7,806 bases of DNA, from positions 1 to 7,806 of the forward strand of contig JACKDM010000086.1 in the NCBI GenBank assembly GCA_020633515.1. The letters run 5' to 3'. The notes below the pieces were generated by a model. It searched no databases and had not been told where the DNA came from. It worked only from the letters and a program-made list of their open reading frames with translations. Shown one piece after another: positions 6,821 through 7,806 of the stretch; positions within the stretch are counted from its first letter, which is position 1; each line of letters begins with the position of its first letter. The position numbers and the translations under genes were made by a program. This DNA comes from Myxococcales bacterium (GTDB taxonomy: Bacteria > Myxococcota > Bradymonadia > UBA7976 > UBA1532).

Positions 6821-7806
6821 TCACTCCGCCGCCGACCGCGCCCCCCGCGGCCAGCGCACGATCTCCTGCTTCGGCTCCATGCGTGGCTCGGCGCCCGAGC
6901 CCGGCGTCGGCGAGCGATCGGGCACCCACCACGCGACCACCGATCGCACCGCGACCCCCGCCGGGATGTGCAGGCGATCGATGTCATCGTTGCGCAGCCA
7001 CTCGACGAGCCCGTCGCGGTAGCGCCGGTTGCGCCCGCTCGCGAGCCGGCTCGTGTAGCTGCCCCAGAACTGCCCCCCCGGCATCAGGCCCGGCGCGAGC
7101 GGCGCGATGACCGGGGGCTCGCCGGTCTGCGGGTCGACGTGGGTGCCATCGCCGAGCTCCGCGTCGATCACCACCCAGCCATCGCCCGTCGGCGCGTCGG
7201 GCGCGAACATGCTCCAGCCCTGGAACAAGCGCCCGTACTGCACGATCATGCGCGCCCACTCCGGCTGGGTGTGGCGGATCTTGAGGGTGCGGGTGACATA
7301 GCGGTTCTCGACGAGCACCTGCGTCAGACACGCGACGCCGATCACCACGATGACGAGCTGCGCGAGCCCGAAGCGCAGCCGCCGCGCGAGGCGGTCGGCC
7401 GGGGCGGGCATGTCATCGTCCGCACCACCGCCGCCGCCCTGCGCGATGCCACAGACGCCGAATCCCATCCAGGCGCCGATGTCATGCCGCCGCGCCGCGA
7501 ACGCGCGGTATGCCTCGCCGAGCAGCCACGAGAGCCCCGGCGCGCGGAAGACCCATGCCACCAGCCGCCCGAGCGGCAGCGCCGCGACGCAGCGACCCAC
7601 CGCGTGATGATGGGTCCACACCCGCTCGCCGCCCGGCTCCCAGGCGATGATCGACTCTTCGCGCTCGGCGTCGAAGCGATCGCGCTCGTAGCCCGGCGGC
7701 AGCGGGCCTTCGGGGTCGCGGCCGACGAAGGTGATCAGCCGCAGCCGGTCGAGCCGCGCGAGCAGGCGCGCCGAGGCATGGCACACGCCGCAGTCGCTGT
7801 CATAGG
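6821..7806 (-). CDS. DCC1-like (DUF393) thiol-disulfide oxidoreductase domain protein with membrane helix and HTTM-type C-terminal domain, 5'-partial
   Basis: The frame runs off the right edge; 327 residues are visible and end at TGA 6821-6823. The first visible residues, YDSDCGVCH, match the DCC family motif YDGDCxxC, so only a few N-terminal residues should be missing. The GTG at 7786 lies inside this motif and is not the start. The rest of DUF393 follows: 'ESIIAWEPGGERVWTHHHAVGR', and an ending 'LLGEAYRAFAARR' (visible residues 94-106). One hydrophobic helix (RFGLAQLVIVVIGVACLTQVL, about 144-164) comes next, then a soluble domain with 'LFQGWSMFAPDAP' and 'GDGWVVIDAELGDG'. That motif is familiar from the C-terminal part of HTTM/vitamin K carboxylase-like proteins. 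DCC proteins are presumed thiol-disulfide oxidoreductases, but their substrates are generally unknown. Domain calls are by eye from family knowledge. It is separated from gene A by 106 bp and may belong to another transcript. Confidence 0.8.
   Translation of the reverse strand, partial: YDSDCGVCHASARLLARLDRLRLITFVGRDPEGPLPPGYERDRFDAEREESIIAWEPGGERVWTHHHAVGRCVAALPLGRLVAWVFRAPGLSWLLGEAYRAFAARRHDIGAWMGFGVCGIAQGGGGGADDDMPAPADRLARRLRFGLAQLVIVVIGVACLTQVLVENRYVTRTLKIRHTQPEWARMIVQYGRLFQGWSMFAPDAPTGDGWVVIDAELGDGTHVDPQTGEPPVIAPLAPGLMPGGQFWGSYTSRLASGRNRRYRDGLVEWLRNDDIDRLHIPAGVAVRSVVAWWVPDRSPTPGSGAEPRMEPKQEIVRWPRGARSAAE

Noticed and set aside
5344..7110. Long plus-strand open frame antisense to gene A and the DCC-type gene
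   Set aside because: Same cause. The product is Val/Ala-rich over the repeats and Arg/Pro-rich after them, with no domains.

Overview
The window is very GC-rich DNA, densely coding on both strands, with almost no intergenic space. Three protein signatures point to Myxococcota (the former myxobacterial deltaproteobacteria): a MYXO-CTERM-type sorting tail, a 'DGNxxxGDGCSxxC' myxobacterial disulfide repeat, and long Asp/Gly thrombospondin type 3 (TSP3) arrays. This placement is an inference from family signatures read by eye; no database was searched.

Layout. Positions 1-2781 (+) hold the 3' part of a large gene. Its product looks like a 5'-nucleotidase-type metallophosphatase domain pair followed by a C-terminal beta-barrel ending in Phe. 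All recognisable metal and catalytic motifs of the phosphatase domain appear to be lost. This gene converges on, and overlaps by 17 bp, a leftward pair. The pair is gene B (2765-5320, -), a nidogen-like/TSP3 protein with a MYXO-CTERM tail, and gene A (5320-6714, -), a shorter nidogen-like/TSP3 protein without an anchor. A is transcribed first. Its TGA and B's ATG share a base (TGATG), and both starts are preceded by GGGAG seven bases upstream. A 106-bp gap (6715-6820) holds a weak promoter candidate. Beyond it lies the 3' part of a fourth gene (6821-7806, -): an N-terminal DCC1-like (DUF393) CxxC domain, one membrane helix and a C-terminal 'WSMFAP...DGW' domain of the kind seen at the end of HTTM (vitamin K carboxylase-like) proteins.

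How the parts may work together. A and B look like one operon for a pair of exported, calcium-binding, cysteine-containing surface or extracellular proteins, with B the anchored member. The rightward gene encodes a probable outer-membrane protein with a periplasmic or surface pseudo-phosphatase domain. The DCC-type gene could influence disulfides or redox state, but its link to the TSP3 proteins rests only on proximity.

The most notable points are the apparent pseudoenzyme fused to a barrel, and the translationally coupled nidogen/TSP3 pair in which only one partner carries a sorting signal. The long open frames antisense to the TSP3 repeats are by-products of GAC/GGC-rich codons.
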